Below are positions 7,934-16,447 of a stretch of DNA of 64,000 nucleotides, in pieces. Numbering within the stretch: position 1 is the stretch's first letter; the number at the start of each line of letters is the position of its first letter. The notes beneath the pieces are model-generated. The model made no database searches, was not told the origin of the DNA, and saw only the letters and a program-made list of their open reading frames with translations. Source of the DNA: JBAZKK01 sp964456925 (GTDB lineage Bacteria > Omnitrophota > Gorgyraeia > Gygaellales > Profunditerraquicolaceae); the NCBI GenBank assembly GCA_964456925.1, contig CAYWCX010000001.1, positions 32,113 through 96,112 on the forward strand. Reading direction: 5' to 3'. A program made the translations under genes and the position numbers.

Positions 7934-8821
7934 CTATGGACGCGGGTGAAACATCTTGTGTATGGTCTTAAGCCTGTCCTTATTAATATGCGTATAAATC
8001 TGCGTCGTAGAGATATTGCTGTGGCCGAGCATCTCCTGCACCGAACGCAGGTCTGCCCCCCGTTCTAACAAATGCGTGGCAAAAGAATGCCTCAGGATGT
8101 GCGGCCGGATGGGCTTTTTAATTCCCGCCTGGCGGGCATACCTCTTGATGATCTTCCAGAGGGACTGCCGGGAGATTCTTTTACCGAAACGGCTTAAAAA
8201 AAGGTATTCGCTGGTCTTGCCTTTTAATAATTTAGGCCGTGATACCTCCAGATACCTCTGCACGCTCCTGATTGCCTTTTTACCCAAAGGTATAACCCGC
8301 TCCTTATTCCCTTTTCCTATGCAACGCAAAAAACCCACATCGACATTCACGTTGTCGGTTTTTAAATTCACTGCCTCGGATACGCGCATGCCGGTAGCAT
8401 AGAGTGCCTCGAGTACCGCCTTATCCCTTACGCCCAGCTGCTGCCGTATGTCCGGCTGCTCCAAGAGTTTGGTTACCTCATTTATTGATAAGGCATCCGG
8501 AATCTTCTTCCAGAGTTTCGGGGAATCAATCAGGCTGCTGGGGTCGGTTTTAAGTATCTTCTCCCTTACGAGGAACCGGTAAAAGGCCTTGATTGCCGCC
8601 AGCCTCCGCGCCACGGAATTGGCAGCCAGGCCCTTATCCTTCTGGGAAAGCATAAAATTAGTAATATCGTTTCGGGTGGTGCGTGATAAGGTATCAATGC
8701 CTTTTGACTCCAGGTAATTCATATAATAATTCAAGTCTTCCTGATAGGAAGTAATGGTATTGCGGGATAACCCCCGCTCCACCGACAAATAATTTAAGAA
8801 GGCCTCGATTAGTTCGCGCAT
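7934..8821 (-). CDS. xerD: XerD/XerC-type tyrosine recombinase
   Basis: Site-specific recombinase of 295 residues that resolves chromosome dimers at dif with FtsK. The N-terminal SAM-like domain (1-90) is followed by a catalytic domain with R146 (ATGMRVSE), K170 (GKGNKER), H241 and R244 (HILRHSFATH), H267 (GHSN) and Tyr276 (TTQIYTH). All six catalytic positions are present. The chromosomal housekeeping context and normal length favour Xer over a phage integrase. XerC and XerD are not distinguished with certainty. The gene overlaps nothing and is 1 nt from the MBL hydrolase. Confidence 0.88.
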   Translation of the reverse strand: MRELIEAFLNYLSVERGLSRNTITSYQEDLNYYMNYLESKGIDTLSRTTRNDITNFMLSQKDKGLAANSVARRLAAIKAFYRFLVREKILKTDPSSLIDSPKLWKKIPDALSINEVTKLLEQPDIRQQLGVRDKAVLEALYATGMRVSEAVNLKTDNVNVDVGFLRCIGKGNKERVIPLGKKAIRSVQRYLEVSRPKLLKGKTSEYLFLSRFGKRISRQSLWKIIKRYARQAGIKKPIRPHILRHSFATHLLERGADLRSVQEMLGHSNISTTQIYTHINKDRLKTIHKMFHPRP

Positions 8822-8822
8822 A

Positions 8823-9455
8823 TCAGTTTAAAAAAGGATTACTTTCCCGTTCCTCCCCGATGGTAGAAGAAGGCCCGTGTCCGGGATAAACCACGGTATC
8901 ATCGGGCAGTTTGAATAATTTCTCCTTGATGGACTTGATAATGGCATTTTCGCTTGCGCCGGGAAAATCCACCCTGCCTACCCCCTGATAAAATAAGGTA
9001 TCCCCGCTAAAAAGAATTTTATTTTCCGGCTGCCTCAAAAGCAGGCATATCCCGCCGGCGGTGTGACCCGGGGTAGCGATTACCTCTAAGCGTATGCCTC
9101 CTAATGCGATGATGTCGCCGTCCCTGACGGTTTTAATCATAACCTTTCCCACGGCATAGGACTGAAAGAGCAACTCCGAAAGATTAAGGCGGGTATCTTT
9201 CAACAGCGCCTCATCATCGGGATGAATGTAAACAGGGACGCCGAACTTGTCGTCGCAGCCGATATGGTCAAAGTGGCCGTGGGTATTAATAACGATGCCG
9301 GGGGTGAGTTTATGTCTAGCCAGGACCTGACGGATTTTCTTCTCGTCTGCTCCGGGGTCGATGATAACGGCCGGGCTTGCGGCAGCCTCTGCCAGGACAT
9401 AACAATTCACCGCAAAAGGGCCTACGGTGAGCGTCTCCAGTATCATGCCAGGCAA
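8823..9455 (-). CDS. MBL-fold metallo-hydrolase (glyoxalase II-like)
   Basis: 210-residue metallo-beta-lactamase fold hydrolase. The metal motif is THGHFDHIG (H59, H61, D63, H64), with the downstream ATPGHTAGGICL His, FSGDTLF Asp and YPGHGPSS His ligands. It resembles the YcbL/GloB-like group of small thioester hydrolases. The C-terminal substrate domain of true glyoxalase II is lacking, so the substrate is unknown. The start at 9455 overlaps the lipoprotein gene end by 13 nt. Confidence 0.85.
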   Translation of the reverse strand: MPGMILETLTVGPFAVNCYVLAEAAASPAVIIDPGADEKKIRQVLARHKLTPGIVINTHGHFDHIGCDDKFGVPVYIHPDDEALLKDTRLNLSELLFQSYAVGKVMIKTVRDGDIIALGGIRLEVIATPGHTAGGICLLLRQPENKILFSGDTLFYQGVGRVDFPGASENAIIKSIKEKLFKLPDDTVVYPGHGPSSTIGEERESNPFLN

Positions 9456-9976
9456 TCCTTAATCTTGAAGTAACTGAAATCCCTGAGCATATTCCTGCGG
9501 ATGCGTTCGGCGCGCTGGCGGTTAACGGCAAGGTCATAGCCGTAGGTATCCCGGCTAATCGCGTTTTTCAGCTCCTCGCTCTGGCGGATGTAATCATCTA
9601 ACCTCAACTGGGTGTCGGGATTCAACATTAACCGCATTTGATAAAGATTTTTCAGGGCTTCATTGGCGCAATCTATCCGCTTTTTATTGTTGCTGCCGTC
9701 GGTCAGGGATTGGATTAACTCATCCTGCCAGGATTTCCAGAAAAGAAGATACTGCCGATACAATTCTTCCCTGGTCATCTCGGGCCCGCGGTATTCCTCC
9801 GGCACCAGCACCATCGGCTCGGGAGCCTCTTCCTTCTTGGGTTTTCTGGTAAACTTGCGCACAAAGGCCTCGCAGCCTAACAAAGTAGCCAGCAATAGGT
9901 AGGTAGTAACCAGCATAAGTATTCTGAATTTTACTCCTCTGCCTGGCTGGTGCGGGTTTTGACTCTTAGATTTCAT
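9443..9976 (-). CDS. Putative lipoprotein of unknown function
   Basis: No family recognised. The 177 residues start with a basic stretch, then a hydrophobic segment (about 18-33) ending in a lipobox TLLGC with Cys35, indicating export and lipid anchoring. The mature part begins with a charged, proline-rich linker (about 40-66). It continues as a mainly helical region rich in Arg, Gln and Leu with a heptad-like pattern. It lies between ligA (4-nt overlap at its start) and the MBL hydrolase, so it is co-transcribed, but neither neighbour explains its role. Confidence 0.75.
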   Translation of the reverse strand: MKSKSQNPHQPGRGVKFRILMLVTTYLLLATLLGCEAFVRKFTRKPKKEEAPEPMVLVPEEYRGPEMTREELYRQYLLFWKSWQDELIQSLTDGSNNKKRIDCANEALKNLYQMRLMLNPDTQLRLDDYIRQSEELKNAISRDTYGYDLAVNRQRAERIRRNMLRDFSYFKIKDCLA

Positions 9977-11967
9977 TTCAGCATCTCCTTGAATTCTTCT
10001 TCATCAATAATTTTTACTCCCAGTTTCCTGGCTTTGTCATATTTTGAGCCGGGGTTTTCGCCGGCTACCACGAAATCCGTATTTTTACTTACCGCGGAGG
10101 AGAGATTACCGCCAGCCCTGCGCACCAGGTCTTCGGCCTGGCTGCGGCTAAAACCCGCCAACTCTCCGGTAAAAACAACTGTCTTCCCAGTTAGGGCTGA
10201 TTTCTTGATAACCGCGCTTTTCTCCCCTAAATTCAAACCCGCATTTTTAAATTTGCCGATAATCCTCCTGGTGACAGGTTGTCTGAAAAATTCCACGATA
10301 GACCCTGCCATCACCGCGCCTACCTCATAGATGCTGTCGAAATCAACGCTATCAGCCCCTATTAAATAATCCAAGGTCTTGAATCTCTGCGCTAAAACAT
10401 AAGCTGCTTTTTCGCCGATATGCCTGATGCCTAATCCATAGATAAGCCGCGAAAGAGGCTGCTGCTTGCTCTTTTCAATCGCAGCCAGGAGGTTATCCGC
10501 TTTTTTATCTTTGAATAATTCCAGTTTCAGTAAATCTGCTTTTTTCAAGAAATATATATCCGCGAAGTCCTTTACCAGCCCTTTCTTTACCAGCTGCTCC
10601 ACCAATGACTCACCCAGGCCTTCGATATCCATTGCCTGGCGCGAGGCAAAATGTAACAACCCTCTTTCCAATTGCGTCGGGCATGAAGGGTTAATGCAGC
10701 GGTAGGCAACATCCTCCTCTTTTTCCTTGACGATTTTACCGGAACAGGCCGGGCACTTCTTGGGTATCTTAAAGGCCGGGCCGCCGCCGTCTTTCACCAC
10801 CTTGACTACCTTGGGTATAACCTCCCCCGCCCTTTCGATTAATACGCGGTCGCCTACTTTAATCTTAAGACGCCGGATCTCGTCAAAGTTATGCAAGGTG
10901 GCATGCCTGATAATGACCCCGCCGCACTCCACCGCTTCCAGGTCTGCCGTCGGAGTGATAACGCCGGTCCTGCCGACATTAATCTTAATGCCCAGGACCT
11001 TGGTAGTTGCCTGGCGCGCGGGAAACTTATAGGCCTCTGCCCAGCGCGGGCTCTTCAGGGTGTATCCCAAAGCATTATGCTGCCTGATACTGTTGACCTT
11101 TACTACTATCCCGTCGATTTCATAATCTAAAACATCGCGCTTCTCCTGCCAGGATTCGCAATAAGCGATGACCTCATCCAGACTCTTACAGAGTTTAGAG
11201 TGCGGGTTCACCGGTATGCCCCACTCTTTTAAGTCCTCGAGGAACTCCCAATGCGTGTCAATGGCAGCTCCGCGGTATTCACCCAAAGAATGCGCAAAGA
11301 ACCTTAATCTCCTTTGAGCCACTATCGCGGTATCCAACAACTTTAAAGAACCGCTGGCAGCATTGCGGGGATTGGCAAACAATACCTCCCCCGCGGCTTC
11401 TCTTTCTTTATTAAGGATAGCAAGGTCCTTGCGGTTCAGGTAAACCTCGCCGCGGACCTCGATAAAATCCGGAATATCTTTACCTATTAATAACAACGGG
11501 ATGGCACGGATAGTTTTAATATTCCGGGTGACATCTTCCCCGGTTTCTCCGTCTCCGCGCGTGGCGCCGATAACAAGCCTGCCCTTCTGGTAAGTGAGGT
11601 TGGCGCTAAGCCCGTCAATCTTTAATTCGGTAACGTATTCCACTCTTTCCCCGGATTTCAAACCCTTATGCACCCGCCCCTCCCAATCCCTTAACTCTTC
11701 AAAGGAATAGGTATTATCCAGGGAGAGCATCTTTTCTTTATGCCTCACCGTGGCAAAGCCTTCCAATATCCCGCCGCTTAAGCGCACGGTCGGAGAATCC
11801 TTGCTTTTAAATTCCGGGTGCTTCTCTTCTAATTCTTGAAGCCGGGACATCATATTGTCGTATTCCTTATCGGATATTTCCGGCTGCGATAAAACATAAT
11901 AAAGATAATCGTGATGTCTGATATCCTGCCTTAGCTTCTCGATCTTTTTCTGGATTTCGCTCTTCAT
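9973..11967 (-). CDS. ligA: LigA, NAD-dependent DNA ligase
   Basis: Seals nicks in replication and repair using NAD+. The 664 residues are full length. The Ia domain contains DYLYYVLSQPEISDKEYD, the adenylation domain contains the nucleophile Lys116 in ELKIDGLS, and the OB fold follows. The zinc finger has Cys pairs CPAC...CINPSC, the HhH repeats follow (GLGIRHIG), and the C-terminal BRCT domain begins near KTVVFTGEL. All key residues are present. The start overlaps the phosphoesterase stop by 4 nt. Confidence 0.97.
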   Translation of the reverse strand: MKSEIQKKIEKLRQDIRHHDYLYYVLSQPEISDKEYDNMMSRLQELEEKHPEFKSKDSPTVRLSGGILEGFATVRHKEKMLSLDNTYSFEELRDWEGRVHKGLKSGERVEYVTELKIDGLSANLTYQKGRLVIGATRGDGETGEDVTRNIKTIRAIPLLLIGKDIPDFIEVRGEVYLNRKDLAILNKEREAAGEVLFANPRNAASGSLKLLDTAIVAQRRLRFFAHSLGEYRGAAIDTHWEFLEDLKEWGIPVNPHSKLCKSLDEVIAYCESWQEKRDVLDYEIDGIVVKVNSIRQHNALGYTLKSPRWAEAYKFPARQATTKVLGIKINVGRTGVITPTADLEAVECGGVIIRHATLHNFDEIRRLKIKVGDRVLIERAGEVIPKVVKVVKDGGGPAFKIPKKCPACSGKIVKEKEEDVAYRCINPSCPTQLERGLLHFASRQAMDIEGLGESLVEQLVKKGLVKDFADIYFLKKADLLKLELFKDKKADNLLAAIEKSKQQPLSRLIYGLGIRHIGEKAAYVLAQRFKTLDYLIGADSVDFDSIYEVGAVMAGSIVEFFRQPVTRRIIGKFKNAGLNLGEKSAVIKKSALTGKTVVFTGELAGFSRSQAEDLVRRAGGNLSSAVSKNTDFVVAGENPGSKYDKARKLGVKIIDEEEFKEMLK

Positions 11968-12692
11968 AACCCTCTTAAAAGCCTCTCGCCCAAAAAACGC
12001 GGCAGCCCTGATTCGATAATCTTTCTCCTTGCCGCCCCTATGTCATAACCTACCCTTTTAATCATAACTTTTTTCTTGGCGGTATCGTAGATGCAGTAAC
12101 AAGCGCGAGGGTCATTATCGCGGGGCTGGCCTACGCTGCCGGCATTAACGATATATTTGTTGTCCTCTTCGAGAGATATACTATCGGCGTTGATGCACAG
12201 GATGCGCTTGTTTTGGTCCTGGGCGAATATGGCGGGAACGTGGGTATGGCCGATAAAACAAATCTTGTGGTCTAATAATTCAAAACTATTGCGGCTGGAG
12301 TGCGTGTCTAACATATAGTTAAAATCCTGCGGGGCATCAAGGGTGCCGTGGACCAGGGTTAAATCGTCATTGCGGTAAACTAGTTCAAGGGCCGCTAAAA
12401 AATCCTGCTCTCCGGAATCAAGCTTCTCTTTGGTCCAGGATATTGCCTGCCGGGCTTCATAATTGAAGTAATCTACCCCCAATAAACCCGCTGTTGCCCG
12501 GTCATGATTTCCGGCAACCGCAACTGCCGCAAGTTCCTTTATCGTTGTGATACAATCCGCGGGATTAGCGGCGTACCCTACGATATCTCCGGCGCATAGA
12601 TAACGGTCAACAGATTCGTCTTTACAGGCATCCAGCACCGCAGTCAAGGCTTCCAGATTAGCATGGATATCGCCCAATATCCCGTAGCGCAT
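11964..12692 (-). CDS. Calcineurin-like metallophosphoesterase
   Basis: 242-residue binuclear metallophosphoesterase. Motifs in order are GDIHANLEAL, GDIVGYAANP, GNHDRA, VHGTLD and GHTHVP, giving the complete Asp/His/Asn metal set. It resembles the YfcE/DiaA-like single-domain group (MPP superfamily, DUF2436-type), active on phosphodiesters or phosphoproteins. No substrate can be assigned. It overlaps ligA by 4 nt and abuts the acylphosphatase gene. Confidence 0.85.
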   Translation of the reverse strand: MRYGILGDIHANLEALTAVLDACKDESVDRYLCAGDIVGYAANPADCITTIKELAAVAVAGNHDRATAGLLGVDYFNYEARQAISWTKEKLDSGEQDFLAALELVYRNDDLTLVHGTLDAPQDFNYMLDTHSSRNSFELLDHKICFIGHTHVPAIFAQDQNKRILCINADSISLEEDNKYIVNAGSVGQPRDNDPRACYCIYDTAKKKVMIKRVGYDIGAARRKIIESGLPRFLGERLLRGL

Positions 12693-12964
12693 CAGAAGGC
12701 AATCGTGAAATCTTTAAATTCTCCGCTGGCCGGCTGCCACTCAATCTCGGTATCCTGAATATAGCGGGAAAAATACTGTGTGATTTTGTCTAAGAATTTT
12801 TTCAGGGTCTCTTCGGGCGCTTCGGCGAGAATCTCTACCCTGGAGTCGCCAAGGTTCTTTATCCACCCCGAAACGCCGAATTCCTCGGCAATACTTCTGG
12901 CGGTGAAACGAAACCCCACCCCCTGTACTCTGCCGCTATAATATGCATGCACCTGCTTTTTCAT
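12692..12964 (-). CDS. acyP: Acylphosphatase
   Basis: Hydrolyses acyl phosphates such as carbamoyl phosphate. The 90-residue product starts MKKQVHAYYSGRVQGVGFRF, carrying the catalytic Arg in GRVQGVGFR. The catalytic Asn is in GWIKNLGDSRVEI. An in-frame GTG at 13018 would add 18 residues, but that extension lies partly inside the dispersed repeat (13004-13158) and makes the protein longer than the family. The ATG at 12964 is therefore preferred. It is first in the acyP-phosphoesterase-ligA block. Confidence 0.88.
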   Translation of the reverse strand: MKKQVHAYYSGRVQGVGFRFTARSIAEEFGVSGWIKNLGDSRVEILAEAPEETLKKFLDKITQYFSRYIQDTEIEWQPASGEFKDFTIAF

Positions 12965-13003
12965 AGAACGCTTTAACGGGCCCTCACTTGGTCTAATTTT
13001 AGG

Positions 13004-13158
13004 TTTTGCTTCCGGCACGGAAAATTTTTGCCGTCTGCTTCGGTTTACGGCTCGCTCCCGTAAAGACTATCGCCGACACGACATACTCCCGCTCGCCGTA
13101 ATCCCTCGCAGACCCAAGCAAAAATAAGATGTCAAAAATTTTCTAATGTGCCTCCAGC
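13004..13158 (-). repeat. Dispersed palindromic repeat, copy A
   Basis: On the minus strand this matches copy C (56383-56543) almost base for base. It begins with GGAGGCACATTAG, continues through GAGGGATTACGGCGAG and GAGCCGTAAACCGAAGC, and ends at GTGCCGGAAGC. Long stretches are self-complementary, predicting a nested hairpin. It lies in inverted orientation to copy B, 62 bp away. No protein-coding potential is evident. The interval between A and B (13159-13220) holds no recognisable feature. Confidence 0.85.
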
Positions 13159-13220
13159 AAAATCCTAAAATTTACCACGCTAAGTTACCCGTTAATCCTA
13201 TAGCTGATTACGCTCTATAA

Positions 13221-13385
13221 TTTATGCGTTTCGCTGGAGCGCACATTAGGATTTTTACGGTAGGAGTGCGCAAGGGATTACGCCGAACGAAAGGTGGCGA
13301 GCCCGCGTTAGCATACTGCCCGAAAGAGAGGCGTAAACCGTAGCGCACGGCGTAAAAATCCAGTGCACGGAAGCGAAAGCATAAA
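13221..13385 (+). repeat. Dispersed palindromic repeat, copy B
   Basis: 165-bp element bounded by TTTATGC and GCATAAA, with stems TTTCGCT/AGCGAAA, GGATTTTTACG/CGTAAAAATCC, TGCGC/GCGCA and TTACGCC/GGCGTAA nested inside. It is the more diverged copy, but its differences from copies A and C occur on both arms together, so pairing is kept. It ends 6 bp from the CCA end of the tRNA-Pro gene. Confidence 0.85.
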
Positions 13386-13391
13386 TTAAAA

Positions 13392-13469
13392 TGGTCGGGG
13401 CGGACAGACTTGAACTGTCGACCTCTTGGTCCCGAACCAAGCGCTCTAGCCAAACTGAGCCACGCCCCG
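13392..13469 (-). tRNA. tRNA-Pro(CGG)
   Basis: A full cloverleaf can be drawn on the minus strand. The acceptor is CGGGGCG/CGCCCCG with first base C as in bacterial tRNA-Pro, and the D-arm contains GGCTCAGTTTGGCTAGAGC. The anticodon stem-loop is CTTGG-TTCGGGA-CCAAG with anticodon CGG. The T-arm is GACAG-TTCAAGT-CTGTC, the discriminator is A and the CCA end is encoded. It reads codon CCG. It has its own promoter upstream (13493-13521) and lies directly beside repeat copy B. Confidence 0.95.
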
Positions 13470-13492
13470 TTACAAAAATAATTGTTTAAATT

Positions 13493-13521
13493 AGTATAAC
13501 AAAAATAAGGCGGGTGCGCAA
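13493..13521 (-). promoter_or_regulatory. Promoter of tRNA-Pro
   Basis: On the minus strand TTGCGC (13521-13516) is 17 bp from TATACT (13498-13493). Position 13469, the mature tRNA 5' end, lies about 17 nt past the expected start point. The -35 is imperfect but spacing and -10 are good. Confidence 0.65.
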
Positions 13522-13539
13522 TCTTTAAGTTATGTTAAC

Positions 13540-14121
13540 TTAAGAAACCGCGGCGGCTTTTTTGGCGAGGATATCGAATTCGACATTAACCAAGGCAGAA
13601 GGCTCCTTGAAACCCAATGTCGTGTTTTTTAAGGTGTGCGGTATAATATAAACGCTAAAAGTTGCGGACTTCTTTTCGGTAATAGTCAAGCTGATGCCGT
13701 CTAGCGCAATCGAGCCCTTTGGCAGAACAGAAGCGATAAACTTCGGCGGCACCGCAATCTCAAAACAGAGATTACTGTTCTCGTAACCCTTACGGCGTAT
13801 CACTCCGAGACAATCCACATGCCCTAATACAAAATGCCCCGAGATTCTATCGCCGACCTTAAGCGGCCGTTCCAAATTTACCATCTCGCCTATTTTTAGC
13901 TTTCCGAGGTTGGTAAGTTTCAGGGTTTCGGGCATGACCTCAAAGCTCAAGGTATCCGCGGTTTTCTTTATTACCGTAAGGCAGGCGCCGTTAACTGCAA
14001 TGCTGTCGCCTGTCCGGCTATCTTCCAAGACCTTGTCAGCCTTAATCTCCAGCAGCGTCACCCTTGCGGCAGGAGATATTCTTTCTACTTTGCCTAACTC
14101 TTCGATAATGCCGCTAAACAT
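13540..14121 (-). CDS. ribE: RibE, riboflavin synthase alpha chain
   Basis: Dismutates two 6,7-dimethyl-8-ribityllumazine molecules to riboflavin. The 193 residues form two lumazine-binding repeats. The first starts MFSGIIEELGKV with GDSIAVNGACLTV, the second has GHFVLGHVDCLG and KGSIALDGISLTI. The C-terminal trimerisation helix is short. It is the last gene of the FMN-riboswitch operon and overlaps ribD by 8 nt. An AT-rich palindrome (13525-13543) covers the stop codon but lacks a U-run. Confidence 0.96.
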   Translation of the reverse strand: MFSGIIEELGKVERISPAARVTLLEIKADKVLEDSRTGDSIAVNGACLTVIKKTADTLSFEVMPETLKLTNLGKLKIGEMVNLERPLKVGDRISGHFVLGHVDCLGVIRRKGYENSNLCFEIAVPPKFIASVLPKGSIALDGISLTITEKKSATFSVYIIPHTLKNTTLGFKEPSALVNVEFDILAKKAAAVS

Positions 14122-15214
14122 ATCCCTCTACTAAAAAATCCTCTCCGATGCGTTTTAATTTAACGTCGCGAAGCCTGAATGCCTTATCGATACGGCCGAT
14201 CCCGCGGCCCATTACGGCTCCGATGGCATCCCTGCCTCCGATAATCTTGGGGCTGATAAAAAATAAAACCTTATCCACCAGGCCTTCGTCAAATAGAGAG
14301 CCGATTAACGTCCCTCCGCCCTCTACTAGCATATTGGTTATCTCCAGCCGGGCGAGTTTTTTCATCATATCCTTGAGGTTTATCTGGCCCTCTTTTTCTT
14401 TCACCTCGAGTATCCTGGCCTTGCGGCCCAGAATCTCCCTGTTCTCGGTTTCCTGGCCGGATTTTACCGCTAAGGTTACTATTATAACCGAACTGCTGCG
14501 GGAAAAAATTTCGGCGTCTTGCGGGGTACTTAACTGACTGTCTACGACGATTTTTACCGGCTGCATTTTGGAAAACCAGGCGTTTAGTTTGGGGTTATCG
14601 CGTAAAACGGTATTTACGCCTACGGCTACCGCATCGTAATCTGAACGGATGCGGTGGGCATAGCTCCTGGCCTTATCCGAGGTTATCCATTTGGAATCGC
14701 CGCTGCGGGCGGCAATCCTGCCGTCAAGGGACTCTGCGACCTTGACCGTGACAAAGGGCATCTTCCTGGTAATATATTTTATAAAAACTTCGTTGACCTT
14801 TCTAATCTCATCTTCCAGCAGCCCCAGATGAACTTTAATATTATGCTGCCGCAGGATCTCAACCCCCTTGCCGTTATTCAGCGGATTGGGGTCAATCATC
14901 CCCACAAAAACCTCTTTGATGCCGCTTTTAAGAATCCTGTCCACGCAGGGCGGGGTCTTGCCAAAATGCGTGCAGGGCTCCAGGGTAACGTAAAGGGTTG
15001 CGCCGCGGGCCCTCTCCCCCGCTTCATCCAAAGCCGCGATTTCGGCATGGGGCAGGCCGGCTTTTTCGTGGTAACCCTTGGCAATAACGCGGGAGTTTTT
15101 TACTATTACTGCGCCGACGAGGGGGTTGGGGCTGGTCCTGCCTTTTGCCTTAAGGGCAAGCCTCAAGGCCATCTTCATATGTTTTTCGTGAATATCCATA
15201 ACCCTATTTGGCAT
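14114..15214 (-). CDS. ribD: RibD, bifunctional pyrimidine deaminase / reductase
   Basis: Catalyses deamination and side-chain reduction of the GTP-derived pyrimidine in riboflavin synthesis. The N-terminal deaminase domain has the zinc motif HAEIAAL (His) and EPCTHFGKTPPC (two Cys, about 77-88). The C-terminal reductase domain contains KVAESLDGRIA, the ITSDKAR turn and the VEGGGTLIGS NADPH loop. The 366 residues are normal. The ATG at 15214 is chosen because AGAGG lies 7 nt upstream. It overlaps the PHP gene by 11 nt. Confidence 0.96.
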   Translation of the reverse strand: MPNRVMDIHEKHMKMALRLALKAKGRTSPNPLVGAVIVKNSRVIAKGYHEKAGLPHAEIAALDEAGERARGATLYVTLEPCTHFGKTPPCVDRILKSGIKEVFVGMIDPNPLNNGKGVEILRQHNIKVHLGLLEDEIRKVNEVFIKYITRKMPFVTVKVAESLDGRIAARSGDSKWITSDKARSYAHRIRSDYDAVAVGVNTVLRDNPKLNAWFSKMQPVKIVVDSQLSTPQDAEIFSRSSSVIIVTLAVKSGQETENREILGRKARILEVKEKEGQINLKDMMKKLARLEITNMLVEGGGTLIGSLFDEGLVDKVLFFISPKIIGGRDAIGAVMGRGIGRIDKAFRLRDVKLKRIGEDFLVEGYV

Positions 15215-16034
15215 TGTTTAACCTCTTGGTCTCTTTCAACTTCTCTACCAATACATAAGGTATCTTTATCGAACCTATCTGCGCTTCCGGCTTGGCGCTG
15301 CCGTGGCAGTCCGAACCTCCGGTAACCAATAGATTGTGCTCCCGGGCAAACCTCAGGTAAAAATTAAGCAGGGATTGGTTATGCTCGGGGTAATACGCCT
15401 CCAGCCCCTGCAGTCCCCAGTCTATACATTGCAGTATCAATTCATCGCGGGTGACGGTGTAAGGATGCGCCAGCACCGCAATACCGCCGTACTCCCTGAT
15501 CAGGGCGATTGCCTGTTGAGGCGAATAGCGGAAACCGCAAACATAGGCGGGAGATTTATCGCCGATGTACCTCTGGAATGCCTCCTGGGTCGAGCCGACA
15601 ATCCCCTTGCTTACCATTGCCCGCGCAATATGCAGCCTTCCGACCGTCCCCTGCCCGGCAAGCGCGAATACGTCCTCGGCATCCAATTGGACATCGGCGT
15701 CGCGCAACTTGCCGAGAATCTTATGTACTCTTTCAATGCGGTTAACCTTTAAGGAAGTAAGTTTTTCCCGCAGGGCTTTATTCTGGTATTCGAGGAGATA
15801 ACCCAGGATATGGATTTCGCTGCCTTCGTATTCCGCGGTCAATTCAATCCCGGGGATGACTTCGAGGTCCGTACCTTTTGCCGCCTCTAAGACAGGCCCG
15901 ATACCTTCGACGGTATCGTGGTCCGCCACCGCAATCGCGGCGAGCTCAGTTTTAAGGGCTTCCCTTACGAGTTCTTCGGGGGTATAGGTACCGTCGGAAA
16001 AATAGGTGTGCAGGTGCAAATCAGCGGTCTTCAT
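15204..16034 (-). CDS. PHP-domain phosphoesterase (TrpH/YciV, RNase AM-like)
   Basis: 276-residue PHP-fold metal-dependent phosphoesterase. Metal ligands are seen in ADLHLHTYFSDGTYTPEEL (HxH), VADHDTVEG (DHD), PGIELTAEYEG (Glu) and GSDCHG near the C-terminus. Members include RNase AM, which trims 5' ends of rRNA, and 3',5'-nucleotide bisphosphate phosphatases. The exact substrate is open. It sits between nusB and ribD inside the rib operon, so its expression is presumably under the FMN riboswitch. Confidence 0.87.
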   Translation of the reverse strand: MKTADLHLHTYFSDGTYTPEELVREALKTELAAIAVADHDTVEGIGPVLEAAKGTDLEVIPGIELTAEYEGSEIHILGYLLEYQNKALREKLTSLKVNRIERVHKILGKLRDADVQLDAEDVFALAGQGTVGRLHIARAMVSKGIVGSTQEAFQRYIGDKSPAYVCGFRYSPQQAIALIREYGGIAVLAHPYTVTRDELILQCIDWGLQGLEAYYPEHNQSLLNFYLRFAREHNLLVTGGSDCHGSAKPEAQIGSIKIPYVLVEKLKETKRLNNAK

Positions 16035-16447
16035 ACCTTCTTATCTGTCTTGACCTTGTCCAAGATGCCATTAACGAACTTGGCGGCTTCGATACCGGAG
16101 TATTTCTTCGCCAGCTCAATGGCTTCATTAATGGAAACCTTGGGCGGGATATCGCTACGGAAGAGAAGTTCGTAACTGGCCAAACGCAGGATATTCCTGT
16201 CCACCACCGCCATACGGTTAACCTGCCAGTTGCTGGCATATTGTGCGATTTTCTCGTCGATATCCTTAATATTGGCGACAGCGCCCTTAACGAGGTCGGC
16301 GGTAAAAGCCTTGACGTCATCAGCTACCGCTTTCTCCTGGGTCTGCCAGAGGTTGCTTAAGACGGCCTCGCAATCCTTACCCTCGGTGATATCCATCTGG
16401 TAAAGAAGTTGCAGCGCGAATTCGCGCGCCTGGGTACGTTTACGCAT
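16031..16447 (-). CDS. nusB: NusB transcription antitermination factor
   Basis: 138-residue all-helical RNA-binding protein that joins NusE (S10) on boxA to support rRNA transcription. It starts MRKRTQAREFALQLLYQMD, and the C-terminal part contains NRMAVVDRNILRLASYELLF and SINEAIELAKKYSG, all conserved. It follows ribH without a gap and overlaps the PHP gene by 4 nt. The ribH-nusB pairing is common in bacteria. Confidence 0.95.
   Translation of the reverse strand: MRKRTQAREFALQLLYQMDITEGKDCEAVLSNLWQTQEKAVADDVKAFTADLVKGAVANIKDIDEKIAQYASNWQVNRMAVVDRNILRLASYELLFRSDIPPKVSINEAIELAKKYSGIEAAKFVNGILDKVKTDKKV

Noticed and set aside
7934..8821. Tyrosine recombinase as integrase of a mobile element
   Set aside because: Normal Xer length and catalytic set, housekeeping neighbours, no att repeats or cargo genes.
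13208..13453. 81-codon minus-strand frame across repeat copy B and the tRNA
   Set aside because: It reads through the tRNA-Pro gene and the palindrome and has no family resemblance; spurious.
13525..13543. TTAAGTTA/TAACTTAA palindrome as rib operon terminator
   Set aside because: AT-only 8-bp stem without a following U-tract, overlapping the ribE stop; too weak to call.
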